A stretch of DNA of 64,000 nucleotides from UBA1479 sp048263775 (GTDB lineage Bacteria > Pseudomonadota > Alphaproteobacteria > Rhodospirillales > Casp-alpha2): NCBI GenBank assembly GCA_048263775.1, contig JBLXDU010000008.1, forward strand, positions 124,001 through 188,000. Direction: 5' to 3'. The position numbers were made by a program, and so were the translations under genes. Shown in pieces: positions 45,146-53,115 of this stretch. The notes below the pieces were generated by a model. It worked only from the letters and a program-made list of their open reading frames with translations, was not told where the DNA came from and did no database searches. How positions within the stretch are numbered: position 1 is the first letter of the stretch; every line of letters begins with the position of its first letter.

Positions 45146-45613
45146 CTAAAGCCCCAGTTCCGTCAGCCCGGGAAAGTCTTCGGGCCGGGGGCCGAGGGGC
45201 CAGGTGAACTTGCGCTCACTTTCCGTGATCAGGACGTCGTTGATCGATGCCTCGCGGCGGCGCATCAGACCCTCCGGCGAAAACTCCCACTGTTCGTTGC
45301 CATGGGCCCGGTACCATTGGCCGTTGTCATCGTGATATTCGTACTGAAAGCGCACGGCGATGCGGTTGTCGTGAAAGGCCCATAGTTCCTTGATCAGACG
45401 ATAATCAAGCTCGCGCGCCCATTTGCGTTCCAGGAATTCGACGATCTTGTCGCGGCCGGTGAAAAATTCAGCCCGGTTGCGCCATGTCGAGTCCGGCGTA
45501 TAGGCCAGCGACACCTTGACCGGGTCACGGTGGTTCCAGGCATCCTCGGCCAGGCGGGCCTTTTGGGTTGCGGTCTCGAACGTAAAGGGGGGCAGGGGCG
45601 GGCGTGTTTCCAT
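45146..45613 (-). CDS. DUF1348 (SnoaL/NTF2-like) protein
   Basis: A 155-residue single-domain protein with the highly characteristic DUF1348 sequence (AYTPDSTWRNRAEFFTGRDKIVEFLERKW, RFQYEYHDDNGQWYRAHGNEQWEF, RREASINDV). NTF2-like folds often are small isomerases or binding proteins; no reaction is known. GAGGAG supports the ATG. Confidence 0.88.
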   Translation of the reverse strand: METRPPLPPFTFETATQKARLAEDAWNHRDPVKVSLAYTPDSTWRNRAEFFTGRDKIVEFLERKWARELDYRLIKELWAFHDNRIAVRFQYEYHDDNGQWYRAHGNEQWEFSPEGLMRRREASINDVLITESERKFTWPLGPRPEDFPGLTELGL

Positions 45614-45876
45614 GGTCAGGACTCCTCATCCATCAATGCAGGATCGAATTGGGGAGGGCGTCTCGGCCCGGGGTCCGCGCACGTTCGCGGGATGGCGGCG
45701 TCCGTTCACCGCGTCGCCAAGAATATACACAGGGGGTTTGCGAATGCATCTTGAAAGGTCGGCGAACAAATTCTACCGTCATGGGCAATGACGGACGGAA
45801 ATAAGGTTGTCCGCATCTGGGGGCGCATCCGAGAAACGAAGTCGCAGCCAACACGTCACGTGGTTGGAGATGAGAG

Positions 45877-46464
45877 ATGTCGGGCGCCGTCCTGAAGATC
45901 CTGGTCATTGATGAGAGTGCGGAACGCGCCGAGGTCCTGTTGGCGGGGCTTGAGGACGCGGGCTATCATCAGGTCCATCATCTGCGCGAGATGACGGATT
46001 TGGTGCCCCGCATCGCCGCCATCGACCCGGACGTGATCCTGATCGACCTGGAAAACCCCAACCGCGACACGGTCGAACAGATGTTCCGCGTGTCGCGTGA
46101 GGTCAAGCGGCCGATCGCCATGTTCGTCGACGAAAGCGACCCGGAAATGACCAAGCAGGCGATCCGGGCCGGGGTCAGTGCCTATATCATCGACGGTCTG
46201 CGCCGTGACCGCATCCAGCCCGTGGTCGATGTCGCGATCTCGCGGTTCGAGGCCTACCGCGAACTGGAACAGCGGGCGACCGACGCCGAATTGCAATTGG
46301 CCGAACGCAAGGTCATCGACCGGGCCAAGGCCGTGCTCATGGAAAAGCGCGCCATGACCGAACCCGCCGCCTATGACGCCATCCGCGCCATGGCCCGTGC
46401 CAAGGGCAAGCGCATGGTCGAGGTTGCGGAAAGCCTGCTGACGGCCCAGGAACTGGGTATCTAG
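45877..46464 (+). CDS. ANTAR response regulator no. 1 (NasT-like)
   Basis: A 195-residue regulator: receiver domain (about 5-120) and ANTAR RNA-binding domain (about 130-190; ERKVIDRAKAVLMEKRAMTEPAAYDAIRAMARAKGKRMVEVAESLL). The receiver keeps the acidic residue after strand 1 (VIDES) and the phosphoacceptor Asp in VILIDLENPNRD, exactly as in NasT. ANTAR proteins prevent transcription termination in leaders of nitrogen genes. Upstream, hairpins CCGTCAT-GGGCA-ATGACGG (45776-45794) and CCAACAC...GTGGTTGG (45850-45869) lie in its own leader. No nasS or nitrate gene is adjacent. Confidence 0.9.
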   Translation: MSGAVLKILVIDESAERAEVLLAGLEDAGYHQVHHLREMTDLVPRIAAIDPDVILIDLENPNRDTVEQMFRVSREVKRPIAMFVDESDPEMTKQAIRAGVSAYIIDGLRRDRIQPVVDVAISRFEAYRELEQRATDAELQLAERKVIDRAKAVLMEKRAMTEPAAYDAIRAMARAKGKRMVEVAESLLTAQELGI

Positions 46465-46623
46465 TTCAGGCGGACGTTTCGGCTTGCCCCGCGGCAATTG
46501 TTTTCATTGCGTGTCTTAGAGGACCCGGCACCGGAATCTGAGCGCCGGCGGCGGGCGTACGCACGTCTTTCCAAGGCGGCGGGGCAATTGACTCGATGGG
46601 GGAATCGGCGTACGCGATAAATA

Positions 46624-46641
46624 TAGTAAGTTAACTAACTA
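46624..46641. promoter_or_regulatory. Inverted repeat upstream of the TetR gene
   Basis: TAGTAAGTTAACTAACTA: two 9-base arms with one mismatched pair, 12 bases before the TetR start. It fits a TetR-dimer autoregulatory operator that would overlap the promoter. Confidence 0.6.
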
Positions 46642-46652
46642 GGAAATTCTTG

Positions 46653-47219
46653 ATGCAACGTGCCGCCGCGAAAGCGAAACAGCAAGACCTCGTGAATGCC
46701 GCCGCGGGCCTCTTTCACGAGCAAGGGGTGGCGAAGACGACCCTGACCGACGTGGCGTGCGCCGCCAACATCCCGCTTGGAAGTGTCTTCTATTACTTCA
46801 AGACCAAGGATGATCTCGTTTCCTCGGTCATCGACCGGAGGGAAGACGGGATCGCGCGGCTGATCTCGCGCCATCAGGCTCTTTCAGACCCGCGGGCGCG
46901 CCTGCTGGCGCTTGTCCAGATCTGGGTCGAGGACCGTGAGGTCGATGCTCTCTTCGGGTGCCCGGTCGGTAGCCTCTGTTTCGAACTGGCGCGAGCACGA
47001 GGGCCGCTGAGCGACCATGCCGCGCGGCCATTCCGGTTGCTGCTCGATTGGTGCGAAGAACAATTTCGCCTGCTTGGCGCCGAGGATGCGTCGGGCCGAT
47101 CCGCCCTTCATCTCGTCTCGGCCCTTCAGGGGATCAGCCTGATCGCGGCGGTTTTCGCCGATCCGGAGATGATCGTCACGGAGGCGGCGCATCTGCGGGA
47201 GTGGCTGCAGACAGTTTAG
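46653..47219 (+). CDS. TetR-family transcriptional regulator
   Basis: A 188-residue repressor. The helix-turn-helix covers about 10-55 (LVNAAAGLFHEQGVAKTTLTDVACAANIPLGSVFYYFKTKDDLV). The rest is the all-helical ligand domain (TetR_C of the AefR/YcdC type: GCPVGSLCFELA). The DsrE-family gene 84 bases downstream on the same strand is the likely co-regulated target. Ligand unknown. Confidence 0.9.
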   Translation: MQRAAAKAKQQDLVNAAAGLFHEQGVAKTTLTDVACAANIPLGSVFYYFKTKDDLVSSVIDRREDGIARLISRHQALSDPRARLLALVQIWVEDREVDALFGCPVGSLCFELARARGPLSDHAARPFRLLLDWCEEQFRLLGAEDASGRSALHLVSALQGISLIAAVFADPEMIVTEAAHLREWLQTV

Positions 47220-47303
47220 CTTTCATGCGGGCAACCGCGCACGCGCTGTCGTGCGGCTGCTTGGATGCCAACATAAGACAGCGCCTCAACAGGGAGGATC
47301 AAG

Positions 47304-47831
47304 ATGAAACGGACATTTCTAATCGCGGCCGCGAGTGCGGTTGCAATCTCGATGAGCACGGCCGGATTTGCCAACGACGAGTTGTCACCCTACGGCACGT
47401 CGAAGACCGACTTGCACGAATATCCGACGATCGATGCCGTGTTCGACGCGAACTATACGCAGCCCAAGGATCTCAACATGCTTTACGCGTTCGTGAAGAA
47501 CACGATGAAGCCGCTGAAGGGCAAGATGGTGGTCGTGAGCCATGGCCCGGAACTGCGCGTGTTCGCGAAGGAGAACTACATCAAGTACCAGGGCATCGTC
47601 GACAAGATGAAGGAACTGGCCGACAATGGCGTGGAATTCCGCATGTGCCACAATGCCTTGCGGGCGGCCGGCTACAAGGCCGACGATTTCCACGGTTTTG
47701 TCACGGTGGTCCCGGCGGGATTTCCCGAAATCGCCTATCTGCAGTCCCAGGGCTTCCGCTATATCAACCCGCTTCCCTATTCACCCAGGGATGTCCGCTA
47801 CCTGGACCAGCCGCAATTGAAGAAGAACTAG
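47304..47831 (+). CDS. Periplasmic DsrE/DsrF-like family protein
   Basis: A 175-residue exported protein. Signal peptide 1-23 (cleavage after GFA). The mature domain has VVVSHGPELRVFAKENY, GVEFRMCHNALRAAGYK and the end VVPAGFPEIAYLQSQGFRYINP, the standard pattern of secreted DsrE-family proteins; the single Cys in RMCHN is at the position of the sulfur-carrying Cys. A role in sulfur trafficking or redox defence is possible but unproven. GGGAGG precedes the ATG. Confidence 0.85.
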   Translation: MKRTFLIAAASAVAISMSTAGFANDELSPYGTSKTDLHEYPTIDAVFDANYTQPKDLNMLYAFVKNTMKPLKGKMVVVSHGPELRVFAKENYIKYQGIVDKMKELADNGVEFRMCHNALRAAGYKADDFHGFVTVVPAGFPEIAYLQSQGFRYINPLPYSPRDVRYLDQPQLKKN

Positions 47832-47918
47832 GGCGTCTACCCCTCCGCCACGCCCGCCCCGGCTGCCGGTCGGTCAGATGTGACCGGTCGCCGGGGTCGG
47901 AAGGCAAGGGGCCCCGGC

Positions 47919-48725
47919 TTATTTAAGTTCGGCCAAGACCGCTTCGATGGCGTGCATCATGGCGTCGCATTTCCGGGCGTCTTGGGCGTCGGGATGGGGC
48001 GGGGCGAAATGGCCGGAATCGTTGTCGAAATACTGTCCGGCGGCATCGGCGAAGGTGTCGTCTAGGGCGGCGCGGCGCAGGATGTCCGCGCCGATGCCGA
48101 TGTCCTTGCCGTCCATGCCGAAGGCTTCCTTCACCATCTTACTGCCGAGCAACGAGCCCGGGTTGACCGCGATGACGGTCGGGCCCTCCGGTCCCAATGC
48201 CTCGGCCATCGCCCGCGTCCACATGGTGATCGCCAGCTTGCTCTGCGCGTAGGCGGCGCCGTCGGTCAGCCGGGTCCGGCCGGCCAGGGCGTCTGCATCG
48301 ACGGGGGCCTGGGCGGCGGAGGACAGGTTGATCACCCGCCCGCCCGTGCCGAGCAGCGGCAGAAGACGCCGTGTCAGCAGATAGGGGGCGATCGTATTGA
48401 CGGCGAACCGCAAGTCGAGCCCGTCCGCCGTGACGGCATCGGGTGCGTTGTAAACGCCCGCGTTGTTGATCAGCACGTCCAGGCGGTCGTGCCGGCCGGC
48501 CACGGCCTTCGCCAAGGCCTCGACCTCGGCCATGCGGGACAGGTCTGCCAGATAGGTTTCCACTCCGCCCATGTCGGCAAGACCGGTGATCAAAGCCTCC
48601 GCATCGGCCAGTTTCGCCGTGCTGCGACCATGCAGCAGCACAGTATGGCCCAACGCCGCCAATACCTTGGCTGTCGCCAGGCCGATCCCGTCGGTCGCGC
48701 CGGTGATGAGAATGGTCTTCGTCAT
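47919..48725 (-). CDS. Short-chain dehydrogenase/reductase
   Basis: A 268-residue Rossmann enzyme. TGATDGIG is the cofactor loop, NNAG follows strand 4, and the catalytic Ser-Tyr-Lys triad is NLSSAAQ...YAQSKLA. Close to retinol-dehydrogenase-like SDRs. It begins 5 bases after the alcohol-dehydrogenase-like gene, forming a two-gene redox operon divergent from an HxlR regulator. Substrate unknown. Confidence 0.9.
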   Translation of the reverse strand: MTKTILITGATDGIGLATAKVLAALGHTVLLHGRSTAKLADAEALITGLADMGGVETYLADLSRMAEVEALAKAVAGRHDRLDVLINNAGVYNAPDAVTADGLDLRFAVNTIAPYLLTRRLLPLLGTGGRVINLSSAAQAPVDADALAGRTRLTDGAAYAQSKLAITMWTRAMAEALGPEGPTVIAVNPGSLLGSKMVKEAFGMDGKDIGIGADILRRAALDDTFADAAGQYFDNDSGHFAPPHPDAQDARKCDAMMHAIEAVLAELK

Positions 48726-48730
48726 GGCGC

Positions 48731-49747
48731 CTACTCGAACCCGGCCAGAACGGTCTTGCCGATCGCCCGGCCGCTTTCCTGCTGTGCATGGGCGGCGCGC
48801 AGGTTGGCGGCGTTGATCGTGCCGCCGTGGCTGTTGGCGGTGGTGACGATGCGGCCCAGGTCGACAAGCTCTGACACCCGGTTGAGAAGATCATGCTGTG
48901 CGGTGATGTCCGGCGCGTCGTGCATGGCGCGGGCGAACATGAATTCGAAATGCAGGGTCAGTGCCTTTGATTTGAGCTTCAGGGCGTCGAGCGTCACGGG
49001 ATCGTCGATCAGGGCGATGGTGCCGCGCGGCTGGATCAGGTCGATGATCGCATCATAGTGCTGTTCCGTCGCGGTCAGGCCGGCCACGTAGCGGGGCCGA
49101 AGGCCCAGGGCATCAAGCTGCGGCTTGAGGGGCTGGCGGTGGTCGATGGTGTGGTCCGCGCCCATCCGCAGGCACCAGTCGCGGGTTTCGTCGCGCGACG
49201 CGGTGGCGACCACGGTCAGGCTGGTCAGCGCCTTGGCGATCTGGATCAGGATCGATCCGACCCCGCCGGCGCCGCCGATGATCAGCAGGCTCTCGCCGGC
49301 GCCTTCACCCTCGCGCAGACCCATGCCCTCGAACAGCAGTTCCCAGGCTGTGATCGACGTCAGCGGCAGGGCCGCCGCCTGGGCATGGTCGAGGGTCTTG
49401 GGCTTGCGGCCGACGATGCGCTGATCGACGATGTGCAACGCGCTATTGGCGCCGGGACGGCCAATGGCGCCGGCGTAGAATACATCGTCGCCGGGCTGAA
49501 ACAGGGTGACGCCGCTGCCCACCGCCTTGACCGTGCCGGAGGCATCCCAGCCGAGAACCTTGTGCCCCGTTTCCGGCTCGGCCCGCATGCGGACCTTGGT
49601 GTCGACCGGGTTGACGGAGACGGCGGCCACTTCGACCAACAGGTCGTCGGCGCCGAGGTCAGATGCCGTCGGGTCCGGCAGCTCAATGTCTTCAAGCGAT
49701 TTCGGATCGTCAATGGGTAGGCTCTTGGCGTAGCCGATGGCACGCAT
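48731..49747 (-). CDS. Zinc-type alcohol dehydrogenase-like / quinone oxidoreductase family protein
   Basis: A 338-residue MDR enzyme. N-terminal GroES-like domain (VEVAAVSVNPVDTKVR), NADPH loop LLIIGGAGGVGSILIQIAKAL. It lacks the Cys/His set for structural and catalytic zinc, so it is a zinc-free reductase of the adh_fam_1 type, probably reducing quinones or enones. AGGAGA marks the ATG at 49747. Co-transcribed with the SDR gene and likely controlled by the divergent HxlR protein. Confidence 0.88.
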   Translation of the reverse strand: MRAIGYAKSLPIDDPKSLEDIELPDPTASDLGADDLLVEVAAVSVNPVDTKVRMRAEPETGHKVLGWDASGTVKAVGSGVTLFQPGDDVFYAGAIGRPGANSALHIVDQRIVGRKPKTLDHAQAAALPLTSITAWELLFEGMGLREGEGAGESLLIIGGAGGVGSILIQIAKALTSLTVVATASRDETRDWCLRMGADHTIDHRQPLKPQLDALGLRPRYVAGLTATEQHYDAIIDLIQPRGTIALIDDPVTLDALKLKSKALTLHFEFMFARAMHDAPDITAQHDLLNRVSELVDLGRIVTTANSHGGTINAANLRAAHAQQESGRAIGKTVLAGFE

Positions 49748-49832
49748 GTCGGTTCTCCTAGTATAGGGCGCTGTTGGGAGATATATTGCTTGTACAGTGA
49801 ATAAAGACAAGTACGCACATTAAATGCCTATA

Positions 49833-49848
49833 GATACATTTTGGATAC
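49833..49848. promoter_or_regulatory. GATAC direct repeat in the HxlR / dehydrogenase intergenic region
   Basis: GATAC-ATTTTG-GATAC, an 11-base (one helical turn) direct repeat inside an AT-rich divergent promoter region, a possible regulator site. Weak evidence. Confidence 0.3.
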
Positions 49849-49881
49849 TATAAGGAAATCCCCGATGTTATGGAGCCCCAG

Positions 49882-50289
49882 ATGACCCTCGCCAAGCCGG
49901 TGCCCGCCGCCGAAACGCCCGATCCGGGCCGGATGCCGCGGTTTTCGAAGTACGATTGTTCGCCCGGCTGCCCTGTCGAGGCGGCGCTGGAACAGATCGG
50001 CGGAAAGTGGAAAGGGGTGGTGCTGTACCATCTGGCTGACGGCACCAAGCGCTTCAACGAACTTAACCGATTGGCCGGGTCGGTTACGCAACGCACCCTG
50101 ACCAAGCAGCTGCGCGAACTCGAGGCAGATGGAATCATCAGCCGGACGGTCTATCCCGTGGTGCCGCCGAAGGTCGAATATGCGCTGACGCCCAAGGGCC
50201 AGTCGTTGATCCCGGTGATCATGGCGTTGCGGGATTGGGGCATGGCCCATGCCATGCCGGCGGCAACGGCCCCGGCCGAGCCTGTTTAG
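49882..50289 (+). CDS. HxlR-family transcriptional regulator
   Basis: A 135-residue winged-helix regulator with the family core CPVEAALEQIGGKWKGVVLYHL, RFNELNRLAGSVTQRTLTKQLRELEADGIISR and VEYALTPKGQSLIPVI. The Cys in SPGCPVE is at the redox-sensing position used by electrophile sensors of this family. GGAG six bases before the ATG at 49882 selects this start over one 12 bases earlier. Divergent from the ADH-SDR operon, its likely target. Confidence 0.92.
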   Translation: MTLAKPVPAAETPDPGRMPRFSKYDCSPGCPVEAALEQIGGKWKGVVLYHLADGTKRFNELNRLAGSVTQRTLTKQLRELEADGIISRTVYPVVPPKVEYALTPKGQSLIPVIMALRDWGMAHAMPAATAPAEPV

Positions 50290-50461
50290 CGCGTCGCATT
50301 CTTGCGGCGCCGGGGACATCATCGAGCTTGCGCGCATTTTTTGCCTAAATTTTATGCTCTATCTTTATCCGTGATTGTTTTTTGTGCGATTACGTGACCC
50401 ATCGTTGCCGCGGCCGATAAAAATATTCTGCAATATCAATAACCTGAACGCCATCACCGAG

Positions 50462-50478
50462 TTGGCACGGCCCTTGTA
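50462..50478 (+). promoter_or_regulatory. Sigma-54 (RpoN) promoter of the ANTAR/cyanate operon
   Basis: TTGGCACGGCCCTTGTA matches the -24/-12 consensus YTGGCACG-N4-TTGCW with one substitution (GC to GT at -12); GG and GT are separated by exactly ten bases. Transcription would start near 50489, immediately before a strong hairpin. TATCAATAACCTG at 50434-50446 is one base off an IHF site. Confidence 0.72.
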
Positions 50479-50489
50479 ATAGGTTCTGT

Positions 50490-50652
50490 GCCGGACGGTT
50501 CGCCGCCCGGCGACCTCTGCGCCCAAAGACGGGCGACCTTACGGAGGCCATTTGCCCCATGACGGGCTGGAATGCCGGCATGCGCCGGGATTTGTAGCTT
50601 TCGCCGCCGAACTCTTCGGCGGCTTGGATTAGAACACGGGGCGACCACGGTC
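50490..50652 (+). other. Structured leader of ANTAR no. 2
   Basis: Between the sigma-54 promoter and the gene lie about 160 non-coding bases with three hairpins: GCCGGACGG-TTCG-CCGCCCGGC (50490-50511), CCGG-CATGCG-CCGG around 50574-50588, and GCCGCCGA-ACTCT-TCGGCGGC (50603-50623) close to the start codon, without a T-run. Two short stems have six-base loops (CATGAC, CATGCG) reminiscent of ANTAR target loops, but position 1 is C, not the conserved A. The upstream part of the gap (50290-50461) is AT-rich and otherwise empty. Confidence 0.45.
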
Positions 50653-51258
50653 ATGCAAATTCGTCTGATGACGCCAGTTGGCACCAGCGTTCTCGTTGTC
50701 GAGCGGGACCGCCCGCGCGCCGAGGCGACCAAGCGCCTGCTGGTCGAGCAGGGCTACAGCGTCACCGGCGTGCTGACTGACATGAACCGCTTCGCGGAGA
50801 CCGTCGCCCAAACCACCGCCGATGCCGTCATGATCTATGCGACCGAGCCCGATAAGGGCTTGCTCGACGCGCTGCGCGCGCTGCCGACGGAGCAGCGCCG
50901 CCCGACCATCCTGATCACCGAGGACGGGTCCACCGACGCCATCCACCAGGCCGTTGCCGCCGGGGTCAACGCCTGCGTCGTGGTCGGCGTCAACGGCAAC
51001 CGCATCCGCTCCGCCATTGATCTGGCCAAGGCCAATTTTTCCAACACCCTCGGGCTGCGCGAGGAACTGGACGAGGCGCGTAACGCGCTGCGCGACCGCA
51101 AGGTGATCGAGCGTGCCAAGGGCATCATCATGCGCGAACGCAGCCTGGACGAGGACGCGGCCTATACCCTGCTGCGTACCCGCGCCATGCAGCGCGGCGT
51201 ACGTCTGGTGGCGGTCGCGGAAATGGTCGTTGAGGCTGCGGAGGTCATGCAGTTGTAG
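50653..51258 (+). CDS. ANTAR regulator no. 2 with pseudo-receiver, first gene of the cyanate operon
   Basis: A 201-residue protein. The N-terminal receiver-like fold (about 10-125) lacks the phosphoacceptor: the position after strand 3 is Tyr (ADAVMIYATEP). The C-terminal ANTAR domain (about 135-195) is intact (DRKVIERAKGIIMRERSLDEDAAYTLLRTRAMQRGVRLVAVAEMVV). It should therefore be controlled by ligand or partner binding, as AmiR is, not by phosphorylation. It is expressed from a sigma-54-type promoter and precedes a leader with a terminator before the transporter genes, its probable RNA target. The ATG at 50653 starts a normal receiver N-terminus. Confidence 0.88.
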   Translation: MQIRLMTPVGTSVLVVERDRPRAEATKRLLVEQGYSVTGVLTDMNRFAETVAQTTADAVMIYATEPDKGLLDALRALPTEQRRPTILITEDGSTDAIHQAVAAGVNACVVVGVNGNRIRSAIDLAKANFSNTLGLREELDEARNALRDRKVIERAKGIIMRERSLDEDAAYTLLRTRAMQRGVRLVAVAEMVVEAAEVMQL

Positions 51259-51438
51259 GAATTCGCCGCCCGGCGCGGTTCAGGCGCGACGGCGGTACAA
51301 CAGTTTGGCGGTTGGACGATGACGCCCGACCGCTGGAGAACCGAACCGGGCGACGATGATGTCGTCGGGCTCATACAGGGGGACGATGACGGCCCCCGAC
51401 AGGACCAGGACGTCCATCGACGGGACCGCGGAAGCGGC

Positions 51439-51459
51439 CGCCGCGTTGGGCGTTTTTTT
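51439..51459 (+). terminator. Intrinsic terminator in the cyanate-operon leader
   Basis: CGCC-GCGTTG-GGCG directly followed by seven T, placed only 2 bases before the TGGAG ribosome site of the binding-protein gene. GGGCGT (51448-51453) can instead pair with ACGCCC at 51322-51327, and CGCGG...CCGCG (51428-51445) overlaps the stem, so alternative folds exist. A small stem GTCC-ATCGAC-(G)GGAC at 51412-51426 has a loop fitting the ANTAR A1/G4 rule. Confidence 0.62.
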
Positions 51460-51472
51460 ATGGAGTAAATCA

Positions 51473-53104
51473 ATGGGCGCTTTTGCAAACCCGTTTGATC
51501 CCGACAAGCTCTTGTGGAACGGCTGTCCCTGCGGTCAGCACCGATCCATCATCGAGCACAACATGGCCATGGCCGCGGCGCAGGGTAAGGATGCTTCGCG
51601 GTTCCAATGTTCGGAAGACGTCGACCGCGCGGAGGCCACATCGGCTTCTGGGGCCGCCGGCTCCGGCCACAGCGCGGCCAACTGCTTCGATCCGTCCTGC
51701 CAGGAAGCCGCCTGCGTTTCCATGCGTCAGGCCGCCGAAGCCAACGGCCAGGGCGACATGATGCGGGCCGTTCAGAACCATCAGCAGGAAATGGCAAACC
51801 TGGACGCCGAACCGGAAGCCTCGGACCTGGAATCCTCCATGTCCCGGGCCGTCGAGTCGGCCGTCATGCAGGGACTGTTCGGCGGCGACATGCATCGTCG
51901 TGCGTTCCTCAAGGCGGTGGGTGCGGGGACGGCCTATGCCGCCATCGCCTCCATGTTCCCGTTGGAAGAAGCCAAGGCCATGGCGGTCGAAATGGCTCAG
52001 GCCGGCGGCAAGCTTGAAAAGACCAAGCTGAACGTCGGTTTCGTGCCCATCACCTGCGCCACGCCGATCATCATGGCGCACCCTATGGGCTTCTACAAAA
52101 AGTACGGCCTCGACGTTTCCGTGATCAAGACGGCCGGCTGGGCCGTGTCCCGCGACAAATCGCTTTCCGGCGAATACGACGCGGCGCACATGCTCACGCC
52201 CATGCCGCTCGCGATCAACATGGGGGCCGGGTCGACCAAGGTGCCCTGGACCATGCCGGCGGTGGAAAACATCAACGGCCAGGCCATCGTGCTGTCGACC
52301 AAGCACAAGGACAAGAACGACCCGAAGATGTGGAAGGGCTTCAAGTTCGCCGTGCCGTTCGAGTATTCCATGCACAACTTCCTGCTGCGCTACTACGTGG
52401 CCGAACACGGCCTGGATCCCGACAAGGACATCCAGATCCGCGTCCTGCCGCCGCCGGAAATGGTCGCCAACCTGCGGGCGGAAAACGTCGACGGTTACCT
52501 GTCGCCGGATCCGTTCAACCAGCGCGCGGTCTATGACGGCGTCGGCTTCATCCACAAGCTGACGAAGGACATCTGGGACAAGCATCCCTGCTGCGCCTTC
52601 GCCGCCTCCAAGTCCTTCATCGACGAAAACCCCAACACCTTCCTGGCGTTGTGGAAGTCGATCATGGAGGCCACCGACTTCGCGTCGGTCAAGGCCAACC
52701 GCAAGGAAATCTCCAAGGCGATCTCGCCGAAGAACTACCTGAACCAGCCGGTCACGGTTCTGGAACAGGTGCTCGTGGGGACCTACGCGGACGGCCTCGG
52801 CAACGTGAAGAAGGTCCCGGACCGGATCGATTTCGATCCGTTCCCGTGGCACTCCATGGGGGTGTGGATCCTGACGCAGATGAAGCGCTGGGGCTACATC
52901 AAGGGCGACGTCGACTACAAGCAGGTCGCCGAAGAGGTCTATCTCGCCACCGATGCGCAGAAGCTGATGGCCGAGATGAAACTGACCGGGCCGTACGGCA
53001 CGCCGCCGAAAACGACCTACGAAACCTACAACATCATGGGCAAGACGTTCGACGCCGCGAAAGCGGAAGAATACGTCGAGTCCTTCGCCATCAAGAGAAC
53101 GTAA
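51473..53104 (+). CDS. NrtA/CynA-type ABC substrate-binding protein, likely for cyanate
   Basis: A 543-residue protein. Residues 1-135 are a hydrophilic extension with six Cys (18, 20, 46, 71, 76, 81; NGCPCGQH, CFDPSCQEAAC). At 141-160 comes a twin-arginine-like export motif HRRAFLKAVGAG plus hydrophobic stretch. The rest is a nitrate/bicarbonate/cyanate-type binding domain (NVGFVPITCATPIIMAHPMGFYKKYGLDV, FKFAVPFEYSMHNFLLRYY, ENVDGYLSPDPFNQRAVY). The adjacent cyanase gene points to cyanate as ligand; nitrate and bicarbonate binders are homologous. The ATG is right behind the leader terminator and TGGAG. Confidence 0.8.
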   Translation: MGAFANPFDPDKLLWNGCPCGQHRSIIEHNMAMAAAQGKDASRFQCSEDVDRAEATSASGAAGSGHSAANCFDPSCQEAACVSMRQAAEANGQGDMMRAVQNHQQEMANLDAEPEASDLESSMSRAVESAVMQGLFGGDMHRRAFLKAVGAGTAYAAIASMFPLEEAKAMAVEMAQAGGKLEKTKLNVGFVPITCATPIIMAHPMGFYKKYGLDVSVIKTAGWAVSRDKSLSGEYDAAHMLTPMPLAINMGAGSTKVPWTMPAVENINGQAIVLSTKHKDKNDPKMWKGFKFAVPFEYSMHNFLLRYYVAEHGLDPDKDIQIRVLPPPEMVANLRAENVDGYLSPDPFNQRAVYDGVGFIHKLTKDIWDKHPCCAFAASKSFIDENPNTFLALWKSIMEATDFASVKANRKEISKAISPKNYLNQPVTVLEQVLVGTYADGLGNVKKVPDRIDFDPFPWHSMGVWILTQMKRWGYIKGDVDYKQVAEEVYLATDAQKLMAEMKLTGPYGTPPKTTYETYNIMGKTFDAAKAEEYVESFAIKRT

Positions 53105-53115
53105 GGGGCTTATCC

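Noticed and set aside
50560..50590. Stems with loops CATGAC and CATGCG as a bona fide ANTAR target pair
   Set aside because: Loop position 4 is G as required, but position 1 is C and not the conserved A, and the stems are only four pairs; kept only as a remark.
51470..52852. 460-codon minus-strand frame in the cyanate region
   Set aside because: Exact antisense of the binding-protein gene, His/Arg/Val-rich with no recognisable fold.
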